This document shows positions 14,036 to 23,473 of a DNA stretch of 45,525 bases, piece after piece. The translations under genes were made by a program, and so were the position numbers. The DNA comes from Kitasatospora sp. DSM 101779. GTDB taxonomy: Bacteria; Actinomycetota; Actinomycetes; Streptomycetales; Streptomycetaceae. Below the pieces are notes generated by a model that searched no databases, was not told the origin of the DNA, and was given only the letters and a program-made list of their open reading frames with translations. Every line of letters starts with the position of its first letter. Position 1 is the stretch's first letter. The stretch spans positions 1,677,734 to 1,723,258 of the forward strand of contig NZ_JAHTIK010000001.1 in assembly GCF_025655475.1 (NCBI RefSeq), given 5' to 3'.

Positions 14036-16549
14036 TCAGGCGCCGCGCAGCACCGCGCCGGTGCGCTCGGCCGCGGCCGCGACGGCCGACTCGCGGGCGG
14101 CCGAGGCCTCGTCCGCGGTCAGCGTGCGGTCGGCGGCACGGAAGCGCAGCGAGTACGCGAGCGACTTCTTGCCCTCGCCGGCCTGCTCGCCGGTGAAGAC
14201 GTCGAACAGCCGGATCGACTCCAGCAGGGCGCCCGCACCCTCGCGCAGCGCGGCCTCGACCTCGGCGGCCGGCACCTCGCTGCCCACGATCAGCGCGACG
14301 TCCTGCGTCGCCACCGGGTAGGCGGACACGGCCGGGCCGCTCACCTTCCGCACGCCGTCGGCGAGCAGCAGGTCCAGGTCGATCTCCATCGCGCTGGTGC
14401 GCTCCGGCAGGTGCAGCGCCTTGACGACCCGCGGGTGCAGCTCGCCGGCGTGGCCGACCACCCGGCCGTCCACCAGCAGCTCGGCGCAGCGGCCGGGGTG
14501 CCAGGGGGCGCGCTGTGCCTGCCGTACGGTCAGCTCCAGGTTGGCCGCGCGGGCGACCGTCCGGGCCGCCTCGACCGCGTCCGCCCAGCCGGACGGCACG
14601 CCCTTGCCCCACCAGCCGGACGGCTGGCGCTCGCCGGCCAGCGCGACCGCGACCCGGCGCGGCTGGTCCGGCAGCGCGGCGTTGAGCTCGGCGAGCTCCT
14701 GCTCGGTCGGCCGGCGCTCCACCGAGAGCCGCGGCGCGACCGTGAGCTCGGCCTTCGGCAGGAAGACCGTGCCGGTCTCGAACAGCGCCAGGTCGGTGTT
14801 GCCGCGGCCGACGTTGCGGCGCAGCGCGCCGAGCAGGCCCGGCAGCAGCGTGGTGCGCAGCGCCGGCTCCTCGTCGTTGAGCGGGTTGACCAGCTTGACC
14901 GTGCGGCGGCGCTCGTCGTCCTTCTCCAGGCCGAGCCCGTCGAACGCGGCCTCGCCGATGAACGGGTAGGCGTTGATCTCGACGTAGCCGGCACCGGCCA
15001 GGGCGATGCCCACCCGGCGGTGGAAGCGCTGCGCCTCGGTCAGACCGCGGCCCGGCGGCACGTTGGGCATCCGGGCGGGCACGTTGTCGTAGCCCTCCAG
15101 GCGGATGACCTCCTCCGCGAGGTCGTACGGGTCGGTGAGGTCGGGGCGCCAGGACGGCGGGGTGACCTCGAGAACGTCGGCGCCGACGACGCTGCAGCCG
15201 ATCTCCTGCAGGCGGCGGGTGACGGTCTCGCGGCCGTACTCGGTGCCGGCGACGCGGTCCGGCAGGTCCGCCCCGATCGCGATGGTGCGCATCGGGCGCG
15301 GGGCGGCGATGTCGGTGACACCGGCCTCGGCGGTGCCGGCGGCGATCAGCACCAGCAGGTCGACGGCGCGCTGCGCGGCGGCGCGGGCGGCCTCCGGGTC
15401 GACGCCGCGCTCGAAGCGCTTGGACGCCTCGGAGGGCAGCTTGTGGCGCTTGGCGGTGCGGGCCACGCTGATCGGGTCGAAGTGCGCGGCCTCGATGACG
15501 ACCTCGGTGGAGCCGGTGACCTCGCCGGTCTCCGGGTCCAGCACCGGGTCGATGATCTCGGTGGTGGCACCGCCCATGACACCGGCCAGACCGATCGGGC
15601 CGGAGTCGTCGCAGATCAGCAGGTCCTCGGCGGACAGCTTGCGCTTGATGCCGTCCAGCGTGGTGAGGGTTTCGCCCTCCTCCGCGCGGCGGACCAGGAT
15701 CGTGCCCTGGACGCGGCCCCGGTCGTAGGCGTGCAGCGGCTGGCCGACCTCGAGCATCACGTAGTTGGTGATGTCGACGGTCAGCGAGACCGGGCGGATG
15801 CCGGACTTCTGCAGGCGGCGCTGCAGCCAGATCGGGGACTTCGCGGCCGGGTCGACGCCGGTGACGGTGCGGGCGACGAAACGGTCGCAGCCGGCCGGGT
15901 CGGCGACCTTGACCGGGTAGCCGAAGGCGTTGGCCGGCGGCACGTCGAGCAGCGCCGGGTCGGCCAGCGGCAGCCCGTACGCGGCGGCGGCCTCGCGGGC
16001 GACGCCGCGCATGGACAGGCAGTAGCCGCGGTCCGGGGTGACGGCGATGTCGAGCACCTCGTCGACGAGCTGCAGCAGCTCGATCGCGTCGGTGCCGGGC
16101 TCCAGGTGCGACTCCAGCACCAGGATGCCGTTGTGGTCGTCGCCCATGCCGAGCTCGCGGGCGGAGCAGATCATGCCGGCCGAGGTGTGGCCGTAGGTCT
16201 GCCGCGCGGCGATCGGGAAGGGGCCGGGCAGCACGGCGCCCGGGAGCACCACGACGACCTTGTCGCCGACCTGGAAGTTGGTCGCGCCGCAGACGATCTC
16301 CTGCGGCTCGCCGGTGCCGTTCGCGTCGCCCACGTTGACGAAGCAGTGCCGGATCGGCTTCTTGAAGCCGGACAGCTCCTCGATGGAGAGCACCTCGCCG
16401 ACCACCAGCGGGCCCTTGAGATCGCCGCCGAGCTGCTCGACGGTCTCGACCTCCAGGCCCGCCCGGACGAGCCGGGCCGCCACGTCGCGGCCGGTCTCGC
16501 CCGCCGGCAGGTCGACGTACTCGCGCAGCCAGGAAAGCGGGACGCGCAT
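14036..16549 (-). CDS. pheT: Phenylalanine--tRNA ligase beta subunit
   Basis: An 837-residue beta subunit of the alpha2-beta2 Phe-tRNA synthetase. The order is: N-terminal domain [15 protein letters not shown], tRNA-binding EMAP-II-like domain (about 40-150, [21 protein letters not shown]), B3/B4 editing region with [17 protein letters not shown]5 domain (about 400-475), catalytic-core-like domain ([16 protein letters not shown]), and the C-terminal anticodon-binding FDX-ACB domain ([13 protein letters not shown] to the end). The ATG at 16549 overlaps the pheS stop by one base (TGATG), so the subunits are translationally coupled for equal amounts. A strong terminator follows. Full length and no defects seen. 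Confidence 0.98.
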   Translation of the reverse strand: MRVPLSWLREYVDLPAGETGRDVAARLVRAGLEVETVEQLGGDLKGPLVVGEVLSIEELSGFKKPIRHCFVNVGDANGTGEPQEIVCGATNFQVGDKVVVVLPGAVLPGPFPIAARQTYGHTSAGMICSARELGMGDDHNGILVLESHLEPGTDAIELLQLVDEVLDIAVTPDRGYCLSMRGVAREAAAAYGLPLADPALLDVPPANAFGYPVKVADPAGCDRFVARTVTGVDPAAKSPIWLQRRLQKSGIRPVSLTVDITNYVMLEVGQPLHAYDRGRVQGTILVRRAEEGETLTTLDGIKRKLSAEDLLICDDSGPIGLAGVMGGATTEIIDPVLDPETGEVTGSTEVVIEAAHFDPISVARTAKRHKLPSEASKRFERGVDPEAARAAAQRAVDLLVLIAAGTAEAGVTDIAAPRPMRTIAIGADLPDRVAGTEYGRETVTRRLQEIGCSVVGADVLEVTPPSWRPDLTDPYDLAEEVIRLEGYDNVPARMPNVPPGRGLTEAQRFHRRVGIALAGAGYVEINAYPFIGEAAFDGLGLEKDDERRRTVKLVNPLNDEEPALRTTLLPGLLGALRRNVGRGNTDLALFETGTVFLPKAELTVAPRLSVERRPTEQELAELNAALPDQPRRVAVALAGERQPSGWWGKGVPSGWADAVEAARTVARAANLELTVRQAQRAPWHPGRCAELLVDGRVVGHAGELHPRVVKALHLPERTSAMEIDLDLLLADGVRKVSGPAVSAYPVATQDVALIVGSEVPAAEVEAALREGAGALLESIRLFDVFTGEQAGEGKKSLAYSLRFRAADRTLTADEASAARESAVAAAAERTGAVLRGA

Positions 16550-17670
16550 CAGATCTCCATCCCGAACGGGAGGGTGAAGCGGACGTCACCCTCGACCATG
16601 TCGCGCATGTCGGCGACGTTGTGGCGGTTCATCAGGATTCGCTCCAGGCCCAGGCCGAAGGCGAACCCGCTGTAGCGGTTGGGGTCGACACCGGCGGCGA
16701 CCAGCACCCGGGGGTTGACCACACCGCAGCCGCCGAGCTCGATCCAGCCCTCGGAGGAGCAGGTGCGGCACGGGCGGTCCGGGTTGCCGACGCTCTCACC
16801 GCGGCAGACGAAGCACTGCAGGTCCACCTCGGCGCTCGGCTCGGTGAACGGGAAGTACGAGGGGCGCCAGCGCAGTTCGAGGTGGCCGCCGATCAGCTTC
16901 TCGACCAGCACCTCGATGGTGCCCTTGAGGTCGGCGAACGTGATGCCCTCGTCCACCGCGAGGCCCTCGACCTGGCGGAAGACCGGGGTGTGCGTGGCGT
17001 CCAGCTCGTCGGTGCGGTACACCCGGCCGGGGCTCACCGCGTACAGCGGCGGCTGGCGGTCGAGCATGGTGCGGATCTGCACCGGGGAGGTCTGGGTGCG
17101 CAGCACCACGCCGGAGTCGGCGGAGCCGTCCGGGGCCTGCACGAAGAAGGTGTCCTGCATGGAGCGGGCCGGGTGGTCCGGGTGCAGGTTGAGGGCGTCG
17201 AAGTTCAGCCACTCCGCCTCGACCTCGGGGCCGGAGGCGACCTCGTAGCCCATGGCCACGAAGGTGTCCTCGATGCGCTCGGCCATGGTGGTGAGCGGGT
17301 GCCGGGCGCCGCGCGGCGCGCGGTCGTACGGCAGGGTGACGTCCACCGCCTCCTCGACCAGCACGCGGGCGTCCCGCTCCGCCTCCAGCTCGGTCTGGCG
17401 GCGCGCCAGGGCCTGGTTGACGGCTCCGCGGGCCTGGCCGATCAGCTTGCCGGCCGCCGCCTTGGCGTGCGGCGGCAGGGCGCCGATCTCACGGTTGGCG
17501 AGCGCGAGCGGCGAGCGGTCGCCGGTGTGGGCGACCTTGGCCTGCTTCAGCGCGTCGAGGTCGGCGGCGGCGGCGAACGCGGCGAACGCCTCGTCCCGGG
17601 CCTGCTCCACCACCTCGGGCTTGAGGGCCTCGACCTCGACCGGGTCGTACGACTTGTTGGGTGCCGACAT
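16549..17670 (-). CDS. pheS: Phenylalanine--tRNA ligase alpha subunit
   Basis: A 373-residue catalytic subunit that activates Phe and transfers it to tRNA-Phe. The N-terminal coiled-coil arm (about 1-105) is followed by the class II core: motif 1 around [20 protein letters not shown], motif 2 [12 protein letters not shown] preceded by [17 protein letters not shown], and motif 3 [14 protein letters not shown] CxxC pair (ECFVCRG...CRTC) appears as in many bacterial PheS. The ATG at 17670 was chosen because [15 protein letters not shown] matches the usual N-terminus. The 233 bp to the kinase gene contain short GC hairpins but no T-box or obvious Phe-rich leader peptide. Confidence 0.98.
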   Translation of the reverse strand: MSAPNKSYDPVEVEALKPEVVEQARDEAFAAFAAAADLDALKQAKVAHTGDRSPLALANREIGALPPHAKAAAGKLIGQARGAVNQALARRQTELEAERDARVLVEEAVDVTLPYDRAPRGARHPLTTMAERIEDTFVAMGYEVASGPEVEAEWLNFDALNLHPDHPARSMQDTFFVQAPDGSADSGVVLRTQTSPVQIRTMLDRQPPLYAVSPGRVYRTDELDATHTPVFRQVEGLAVDEGITFADLKGTIEVLVEKLIGGHLELRWRPSYFPFTEPSAEVDLQCFVCRGESVGNPDRPCRTCSSEGWIELGGCGVVNPRVLVAAGVDPNRYSGFAFGLGLERILMNRHNVADMRDMVEGDVRFTLPFGMEI

Positions 17671-17903
17671 CTCTATCTTTCCCGTGCTCCTGCTCGTGAA
17701 GTGGATGGCTCGCCCTTGCGCTACGCCCGGCGTGGCCGGAACACGGGCAGCCCCTGACCGGTGCCGGGAGGTGCCGGGAGGGGTGGCCGCGGCACGGCCG
17801 CGCAGGGCGTCCCACAACGCCAAAGGTCGAGTGTAGTCGCAGCACGCCGACGGCCGGTTCGCCGTCCGTGGCCGTGTGCGCGAGGAGCCCGCCGGGCGCG
17901 GAC

Positions 17904-19007
17904 CTACAGCATGAAGTCCGGCACGCCCGCGGGCAGGATAAATCGGAACCGGGCGCCGCCCGAGGGGGCCCGGCTGATCCGGATGACGCCGCCGTGCGCC
18001 TCCACGATGCCCTTGACGATGTACAGGCCGAGACCGGTGCCGCCGCGCTTGGAGCCGCGCCAGAACCGGGTGAAGACGCGCGGCATCGACTCCTCGGGGA
18101 TGCCGCTGCCTTCGTCGCTCACGGTGACCGCTGTCCCTTCCACCGTCCTCGGCGGGGTGCCCGGATGCTGCCGGCCGGCCGCCTCGACGATCTCGACGGC
18201 GGGGGCCACCTCGATGGTGACAGTCCCCTCGCCGTGCCGCACGGCATTTTCCAGCAGGTTGGCCAGCACCTGGTCGATCTTGTCCGGGTCTGCCCACTGC
18301 TGGCGCAGTCCCTCGGCGACCCGGATGTCGAAGCGCTCCGCCGGGATGCCGGCCGCCACCTTGCCGTCCACGTGCCGGCGGACGGCCGCCGCCAGGTCGA
18401 CCACCTGCTTGCGGACCTCCAGCCGGCCCGCGTCGATCCGGGAGATGTCGAGCAGCTCGGCGATCAGCCGGGTGACCCGGTCGGCGTCGGCGTCGACGGT
18501 CTCCAGCATCACCCGCTTCTGCCCGTCGTTGAACCGCTCCCACTTGGCCAGCAGGGTCGCCGTGAACCCCTTGACGCTGGTCAGCGGCGAGCGCAGCTCG
18601 TGCGCGACGGTGGCGATCAGCTCGGCGTGGCTGCGCTCGGTGCGCCGCCTCGCCTCGGTGCCGCGCAGGGCCACCACCACCCGTTGCACCGGGCCGCCGG
18701 GCCGCTCCCGGACGTACCGGGCGGAGACCAGCACCTCGCAGCCGCCGGGCAGCAGCAGGTTCCGCTCGGGCTGGCCGGTGCGCACCGCGAGGCCGCCGTA
18801 CGGGTCGGTGAGCTTCCACCAGCGCCGGCCGTCGAGGTCCTCCAGCGGCAGGGCGTCCTCCAGCGGGCCGCCGAGCACCGCGTCGGGGCGTCGCCCGGTG
18901 AGCCGGGCCGCGGCCCGGTTGAAGCAGACCACCCGGCCGACGGCGTCCGCGACGACCAGACCGTCGGGCAGGTCGTCCGGGTCCAGCTCCGCCCCGCTGC
19001 CGACCAT
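17904..19007 (-). CDS. Soluble PAS-domain sensor histidine kinase
   Basis: A 367-residue histidine kinase without membrane segments. An N-terminal PAS domain (about 10-115, GLVVADAVGRVVCFNRAAARLTG) is followed by the dimerisation/phosphoacceptor domain with His136 in VAHELRSPLTS. The ATPase domain follows, with N-box NLLENAVRHG, G1 DEGSGIP, F-box FTRFWRG and G2 GTGLGLYIV. The ATG at 19007 has GGGGAGGA upstream. No response regulator is adjacent, so it is an orphan. The same position between pheS and the rRNA methyltransferase gene is kept in other streptomycetes, which suggests an old link with the translation block; the signal is unknown. Confidence 0.92.
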   Translation of the reverse strand: MVGSGAELDPDDLPDGLVVADAVGRVVCFNRAAARLTGRRPDAVLGGPLEDALPLEDLDGRRWWKLTDPYGGLAVRTGQPERNLLLPGGCEVLVSARYVRERPGGPVQRVVVALRGTEARRRTERSHAELIATVAHELRSPLTSVKGFTATLLAKWERFNDGQKRVMLETVDADADRVTRLIAELLDISRIDAGRLEVRKQVVDLAAAVRRHVDGKVAAGIPAERFDIRVAEGLRQQWADPDKIDQVLANLLENAVRHGEGTVTIEVAPAVEIVEAAGRQHPGTPPRTVEGTAVTVSDEGSGIPEESMPRVFTRFWRGSKRGGTGLGLYIVKGIVEAHGGVIRISRAPSGGARFRFILPAGVPDFML

Positions 19008-19054
19008 GGGTGTCCTCCCCTGACCCACCACCGTGCTCCCCGCCGAGGCCGACC

Positions 19055-19930
19055 CTAGCGCTCCTGCGGCCGTGTGCGACACCCTCCGGGCGAGCGCTGC
19101 GCGCGGGCCGAGGCGTAGAGGCAGACGGCGGCGGCCGTGGCCAGGTTGAGGCTCTCGGCGTGTCCGTGGATGGGCACGCGCACCACCTCGTCGGCAAGTG
19201 CGCGGGTCTCCTCCGGCAGGCCCCAGGCCTCGTTGCCGAAGACCCAGGCGACCGGCGCGCCGAGGGTGCCCTCGTCGAGCTCCTGGTCGAGGTCGCGCTC
19301 GCCCGCGCCGTCCGCGGCGAGCACCCGCACCCCGGCCCCGCGCAGCTTGGCGACGGCCTCCGCGATCGGCACCCCGGTGGCGAACGGCAGGTGGAAGAGG
19401 CTGCCCACCGAGGCCCGGACGGCCTTCGGGTTGTACAGGTCCACCGAGGCGTCGGTCAGCACCACCGCCTCCGCACCGGCGGCGTCGGCCGTCCTCAGTA
19501 CGGTGCCGGCGTTGCCGGGGTCGCGGACGTGGGCGAGCACCGCGACCAGCCGCGGCCGGGACTTCAGCACCTCCTCGAAGGGGGTGTCGATGAAGCGGCA
19601 CAGCGCGACGATGCCCTGCGGGGTGACGGTGTCGCAGATCTCCGCGATCACCTCCTCGGTGGCGGTGATCAGCGGCAGCCCGGCCGCGCGGGCGGCGTCC
19701 GCGATGTCGGCGTGCCGCTCCAGCGCCTGCTGGGTGAGGTAGATCTCGACCACCGCGTGCTCGTCCGAGCCCGGCAGCCGCCCGTACGCCACGGCCTCGC
19801 GGACGGCCTGCGGGCCCTCGGCCAGGAATCGGCGGTCCTTGCCGCGCTGGTTCCGCCTGGCCAGCCGGCGCGCGGCGACGACGCGCGGGGAGCGCAGGGA
19901 GGTGAGCAGGGGGGTGTCGGTGCTCTGCAT
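19055..19930 (-). CDS. SpoU-family rRNA 2'-O-methyltransferase
   Basis: A 291-residue SPOUT-class methyltransferase that uses S-adenosylmethionine to methylate a ribose 2'-OH in RNA, probably 23S rRNA. The N-terminal part (ARRLARRNQRGKDRRFLAEGPQAV) is the RNA-binding substrate domain. The trefoil-knot motifs are VRDPGNAGTVLRTADAAGAEAVVLTD, VFGNEAWGLPEE and IHGHAESLNLATAAAVCLY. It resembles the TsnR/RlmB group, but thiostrepton resistance cannot be inferred from this alone. The ATG at 19930 is followed by the conserved SLRSPRVVAARRL. It lies between rplT and the PAS kinase, all on one strand. Confidence 0.93.
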   Translation of the reverse strand: MQSTDTPLLTSLRSPRVVAARRLARRNQRGKDRRFLAEGPQAVREAVAYGRLPGSDEHAVVEIYLTQQALERHADIADAARAAGLPLITATEEVIAEICDTVTPQGIVALCRFIDTPFEEVLKSRPRLVAVLAHVRDPGNAGTVLRTADAAGAEAVVLTDASVDLYNPKAVRASVGSLFHLPFATGVPIAEAVAKLRGAGVRVLAADGAGERDLDQELDEGTLGAPVAWVFGNEAWGLPEETRALADEVVRVPIHGHAESLNLATAAAVCLYASARAQRSPGGCRTRPQER

Positions 19931-20031
19931 GCTCTCGTTCTCTGAGGACTCTGACGACTCTGAGGAGGCGTACTCGGTGCGCGGGCGCCACGGCCCGGCG
20001 CCCGGCGGGCCGCAGGGCCCGGAATGCGCAT

Positions 20032-20064
20032 CGGGCCCGCAGGCGTGGTGAACCTGCGGGCCCG
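20032..20064 (-). terminator. Perfect 12-bp stem-loop after rplT
   Basis: CGGGCCCGCAGG (20032-20043) and CCTGCGGGCCCG (20053-20064) flank a nine-base loop, 31 bp after the rplT stop. It separates the infC operon from the methyltransferase gene. Confidence 0.75.
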
Positions 20065-20094
20065 AAGAGCTCAACTACCGAGGCTTCGCCTGGA

Positions 20095-20481
20095 TCAGGC
20101 GGCGGCCTTGGGGGCGTTGACGTCCTCCGGCAGCGCCTTCTTGGCGACCTCGACGAGCGCGGCGAACGCGGCGGCGTCGTTGACGGCCAGGTCGGCGAGC
20201 ATCTTGCGGTCGATCTCGACGCCCGCGGCCTTCAGGCCCTGCACGAAGCGGTTGTAGGTCATGCCGTTGGCACGGGCCGCAGCGTTGATGCGCTGGATCC
20301 AGAGCTGACGGAAGTCGCCCTTGCGCTTCTTGCGGTCGTTGAAGTTGTAGACGAGCGAGTGGGTGACCTGCTCCTTGGCCTTGCGGTACAGGCGGGAGCG
20401 CTGGCCGCGGTAACCGCTGGCCCGCTCGAGGATGACCCGGCGCTTCTTGTGGGCGTTGACTGCCCGCTTGACGCGTGCCAC
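20095..20481 (-). CDS. rplT: 50S ribosomal protein L20
   Basis: A 128-residue primary-binding protein of 23S rRNA needed for early 50S assembly. The basic N-terminal extension [20 protein letters not shown], the [20 protein letters not shown] core ([20 protein letters not shown]) and [16 protein letters not shown] are all standard. The start is GTG at 20481. It is the last gene of infC-rpmI-rplT and ends with an Ala-rich tail. In several bacteria L20 represses this operon; here the visible control element is the stem-loop upstream of infC. Confidence 0.98.
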   Translation of the reverse strand: MARVKRAVNAHKKRRVILERASGYRGQRSRLYRKAKEQVTHSLVYNFNDRKKRKGDFRQLWIQRINAAARANGMTYNRFVQGLKAAGVEIDRKMLADLAVNDAAAFAALVEVAKKALPEDVNAPKAAA

Positions 20482-20584
20482 TTGATTACTCCTTGGGTTG
20501 GACCGCGGATGGCTCCTGGCGGTCCGTCAATCGATTGGGTCGGGAAGGATCAGCCGGTCCCGCGGGGGTGCCGCGGGCGGGCGA

Positions 20585-20779
20585 TCACTTGCCGAGAAGC
20601 TTCTTGATCTTCTTGGCGTCGGCGGGGGCCATCTCGGCGTTGCCGGCCAGCTTGCGGGTCAGCGTCGAGGGCTTGTGCTCCAGGAGGTGGCGACGGCCGG
20701 CACGCTCGCGCAGCACCTTCCCGGAGCCAGTGATCTTGAAGCGCTTGCTGGCGCCGCTGTGCGTCTTCTGCTTCGGCAT
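20585..20779 (-). CDS. rpmI: 50S ribosomal protein L35
   Basis: A 64-residue basic protein of the large ribosomal subunit. [20 protein letters not shown] is the invariant N-terminus and [16 protein letters not shown] the core motif. The ATG at 20779 has AGGAG at proper distance. It lies between infC (129 bp upstream) and rplT (103 bp downstream) in the usual order. Confidence 0.98.
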   Translation of the reverse strand: MPKQKTHSGASKRFKITGSGKVLRERAGRRHLLEHKPSTLTRKLAGNAEMAPADAKKIKKLLGK

Positions 20780-20908
20780 GTCGCCGTATCTCCTCGTCGG
20801 TCCGCCCCGGCCCGCACACTGCTGTGCGGGCCGGGAGTGGATTGATCTCCCGGCCGGGGCGGGAGCCCCGGCCGATGTGGCCGTCCGTGCGGGGCCGGGC
20901 CTTTCGGC

Positions 20909-21622
20909 TCAGCTCTCCTGCTCGGTGTCGGCCGGCTGCTCGACCTCGGCGGCGGGCGCGGCCTCGACGGCCTCGACGGCCTCGGCGGCCTCCTCGACGG
21001 CCTCCTCGACCTCGTCGGCCTGGGCGTCCGCGGCGGCACCGGGGGTGCGGCCCTGACGCTCGGCCTTGCGGGCGTCCGCGAGGGCACGCGCCTCGGCCAT
21101 CGCCTCGGTCTTCTTCTTGTGCGGGCCGAGAACCATGATCATGTTACGGCCGTCCTGCTTGGCCGAGGACTCCACGAAGCCCAGGTCCTGGACGTCCTCC
21201 GCGAGACGCTGCAGCAGTCGGAAGCCCAGCTCGGGGCGGGACTGCTCACGACCGCGGAACATGATCGTGATCTTGACCTTGTCGCCCTGCTTGAGGAACC
21301 GGACGACGTGACCCTTCTTGGTGTCGTAGTCGTGCGGGTCGATCTTCGGCCGGAGCTTCATCTCCTTGATGACCGTGTGCGCCTGGTTCTTGCGCGCCTC
21401 ACGGGCCTTCATGGCCGACTCGTACTTGAACTTGCCGTAGTCCATGAGCTTGCAGACCGGCGGCCGTGCGGTCGCCGCAACCTCGACCAGGTCGAGGTCG
21501 TACTCCTGGGCAAGCTCCAGCGCCTTGGCAAGCGGCACGATGCCGACCTGCTCGCCGCTGGGACCGACGAGTCGCACCTCGGGGACGCGAATCCGGTCGT
21601 TGATGCGGGGCTCGGTGCTGAT
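20909..21622 (-). CDS. infC: Translation initiation factor IF-3, starting at ATC
   Basis: A 237-residue IF3 that binds the 30S subunit, prevents subunit joining and checks start codons. The N-terminal domain includes [20 protein letters not shown] and the C-terminal domain [34 protein letters not shown]. Streptomycete-type acidic Ala/Glu tail fills the last 50 residues. The conserved N-terminus STEPRINDR can only be reached from an ATC codon at 21622-21620, preceded by a perfect AGGAGG (21632-21627) four bases away. The first ATG/GTG-type codon in frame lies fifteen codons later, inside the conserved domain. Rare start codons on infC allow IF3 to limit its own synthesis, a known mechanism in E. 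coli (AUU). Confidence 0.95.
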   Translation of the reverse strand: MSTEPRINDRIRVPEVRLVGPSGEQVGIVPLAKALELAQEYDLDLVEVAATARPPVCKLMDYGKFKYESAMKAREARKNQAHTVIKEMKLRPKIDPHDYDTKKGHVVRFLKQGDKVKITIMFRGREQSRPELGFRLLQRLAEDVQDLGFVESSAKQDGRNMIMVLGPHKKKTEAMAEARALADARKAERQGRTPGAAADAQADEVEEAVEEAAEAVEAVEAAPAAEVEQPADTEQES

Positions 21623-21743
21623 GGGGCCTCCTCGGTTGCACCTAATTCAGTGCGGCCGTCGGGCGGCGGTCGCACGTCGTGGTTTCGACCACTGGGCGGG
21701 GCTTCATTCATGCTCCGCTGCCCGAAAAGGCACCGAACGCACG

Positions 21744-21773
21744 AAAAAAGCCCCGCACGGTACAGGCGGGGCT
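21744..21773 (-). terminator. Intrinsic terminator upstream of infC, probable attenuator
   Basis: On the minus strand an eight-pair stem AGCCCCGC (21773-21766) / GCGGGGCT (21756-21749) with a nine-base loop is followed directly by TTTTTT (21749-21744). Such a U-tract is rare in this genome, where other stem-loops lack one. It lies 122 bp before the infC start and inside the presumed leader RNA, so read-through control of infC-rpmI-rplT is likely, in the manner of L20/IF3 leaders. The sensing element is not identified. Confidence 0.75.
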
Positions 21774-22065
21774 CCACACAACCGGGGTGTCCCTGGCGGG
21801 ACACCGCTGGCGAGCGCACACCTGACGGCGTACGTCGCGGACCGGACCCGTCGACCCGGGGGCCGATCAGGTGGGAGACTGTCGCGGTTGCCCTCTCGGG
21901 CCTCCTGGGTGGAGCCTCCACTTGCTGGCCGGGTGTCCCTACGGACTCCTGGCCGGTCAGTCTCGAAGCATAGCAGCGTTTCGGTGGACACCGTTATTCC
22001 GGCCCCGGTCACGCCGCCTTGTACGCTCCCTGTGTACGTCCACCGGCCAGACGGAGTGAGCCACC
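21774..22065. promoter_or_regulatory. Divergent promoter and leader region of infC and the DUF1844 gene
   Basis: No gene seen. On the minus strand TATGCT (around 21970) is a possible infC -10, giving a leader of roughly 340 nt that ends in the terminator at 21744-21773. Several short inverted repeats (for example GGTGTCCC with GGGACACC near 21786-21807) could form the competing structure. On the plus strand TGTACGCT (near 22020) is a possible -10 for the DUF1844 gene. Confidence 0.45.
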
Positions 22066-22437
22066 TTGACCAGCCAGCCCCACGAGCACGACGACGAGCA
22101 GGCCGTCGGCTTCGACGACCTCACCCGCGACATCGCCGAGGTCCCGGCGGTCGAGGTGATCACCACCGTCGCCGTCCACCTCATGAGCGCGGCCGCCGTC
22201 AAGTGCGGGCTCGCCGAGGGCGGCGAGGCCGACAAGGACCTCGACGAGGCGCGCAAGCTGATCACCGCGCTGGCCGGGCTGGTCACCGCGGGAGCCCCCG
22301 AGATCTCCAACTTCCACGCCGCACCGCTCCGGGACGGGCTGCGCTCCCTGCAGCTCGCCTTCCGCGAGGCCTCGGTCGTCCCGGACGCCCCGGGCGCCGG
22401 CCCCGGTGAGAAGTTCACCGGCCCGGTCTACTCCTGA
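22066..22437 (+). CDS. DUF1844 family protein
   Basis: A 123-residue soluble protein with the DUF1844 signature: VEVITTVAVHLMSAAAVKCGLAEG, DLDEARKLITALAGLVTAGAPEI and HAAPLRDGLRSLQLAFREAS, ending PGEKFTGPVYS. The family is conserved next to infC in actinobacteria and its role is unknown. The start is apparently TTG at 22066 with GGAG nine bases upstream; a GTG ten bases earlier is out of frame. It is divergent from infC. Confidence 0.9.
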   Translation: MTSQPHEHDDEQAVGFDDLTRDIAEVPAVEVITTVAVHLMSAAAVKCGLAEGGEADKDLDEARKLITALAGLVTAGAPEISNFHAAPLRDGLRSLQLAFREASVVPDAPGAGPGEKFTGPVYS

Positions 22438-22511
22438 CACGGCCCGGTCTGCTCCTGACACACGGGGCGGACCCGGAACAGGGGCTCGCCCGCTTCGAGT
22501 GGGTGACCCCT

Positions 22512-22587
22512 GAGGGGCGCGGGGAACTGCGCGAGGCGGAAGGCGCGACACCGTCACTTCCGTCCCGCGCAGTTCCCCGCGCCCCTC
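22512..22587. terminator. Long perfect inverted repeat between convergent genes
   Basis: Two 22-bp arms (22512-22533 and 22566-22587) are exact reverse complements around a 32-base loop. The arm begins GAGGGGCGCGGGGAACTGCG. It lies between the convergent DUF1844 and SseB genes. Elements with this arm occur widely in Streptomyces intergenic regions, so it is probably a bidirectional terminator of a dispersed family; a split relative is near 2598-2645. Confidence 0.8.
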
Positions 22588-22597
22588 GTCGTTCGCC

Positions 22598-23341
22598 CTA
22601 CTCCCCCACGGTGTAGAACGGCTCCTCGGGGAGGTCCGTGCGGAGCACGGCGAGCTGGAGGCCCCGGTCTAGGCGGACCCGGAGGGTGGCGTCGCCGGAG
22701 AGTCCCGCGACCAGTCGGTCGACGGCGCCCCGCAGCTCCTCCTCCCCCGCCCCGGCCGCCGGCACCAGCGCGAGCACCGCGTCCGCGTCGCCGTCCGGCC
22801 GCAGGTACCCACGGGCCACCGCCGGCTCCGCCGCGAGCAGCTCCCGCAGGGCCCGGTGCACGTCCGGATCGGCGGCCGGCCGGACGTACCGGCGGTTCTC
22901 GGCGACGGCCCGCAGCCGTGCCCCGTTCAGCACGAAGGTGACCGGCCCGGCCGGGTCGACCAGCAGGGTGTCGGCGCGCTCCGAGAAGGCCACCATCGCG
23001 GCCTGCGGGGCGGCGACCGGTGCCGGCCTGGCGTCCGCTCGCCAGCGGGCCATGGTCTCCAGCGAGGTGAAGGCCGGCAGGGCGCGCCGCCCGTCGGGGG
23101 CCTCGATCACGGGGACGGCCATGTCGCTGGTCTTCTCGTGCTTCAGCCCGTTCGCGTCGGTCTCGACCTCGCCGAGCAGGGCGACGATCGGCACCATCAG
23201 CCGGCTCGGGGTGAGGGCCTCGAGGAGTTCGGGCTCCTGCGACGGGTCCTGCGCCCAGGCGTCGAGGGCCCGGACGAGGCGCGGGTCGGCGGTGCCGTCG
23301 TCGTCGGCGAATCCGGGGTTCGGAATGTTCTTGCGCTCCAC
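22598..23341 (-). CDS. SseB-family protein
   Basis: A 247-residue protein with the SseB fold seen twice in streptomycete homologues. The N-terminal domain includes NIPNPGFADDDG, LMVPIVALLGE, MAVPVIEAPDGRRALPAFTSLETMARW and ADTLLVDPAGPVTFVLN; the C-terminal part (about 155-247) is an SseB C-terminal-like domain ending PFYTVGE. The GTG at 23341 is preferred over an upstream in-frame GTG at 23359 because TACCCT (23353-23348) lies six bases before it and homologues begin close to KNIPNPGF. Role unknown; the type III secretion link of enteric SseB does not apply here. Confidence 0.87.
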   Translation of the reverse strand: MERKNIPNPGFADDDGTADPRLVRALDAWAQDPSQEPELLEALTPSRLMVPIVALLGEVETDANGLKHEKTSDMAVPVIEAPDGRRALPAFTSLETMARWRADARPAPVAAPQAAMVAFSERADTLLVDPAGPVTFVLNGARLRAVAENRRYVRPAADPDVHRALRELLAAEPAVARGYLRPDGDADAVLALVPAAGAGEEELRGAVDRLVAGLSGDATLRVRLDRGLQLAVLRTDLPEEPFYTVGE

Positions 23342-23473
23342 CCGTCGAGGGTATGCCACCCATATGTCCGGCTTCTCAGACGGTGCTCACCCCGGACTCA
23401 CCTGACCCCGAGGAGTCCGGCCCAGGATCGCCCGCACGACCTCAGCCCGACGGACCCGAACCGCGGCCAGCCG

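Noticed and set aside
17671..17903. T-box or Phe-rich leader peptide before pheS
   Set aside because: No T-box specifier/antiterminator pattern on the coding strand and no short frame with clustered Phe codons behind a ribosome-binding site.
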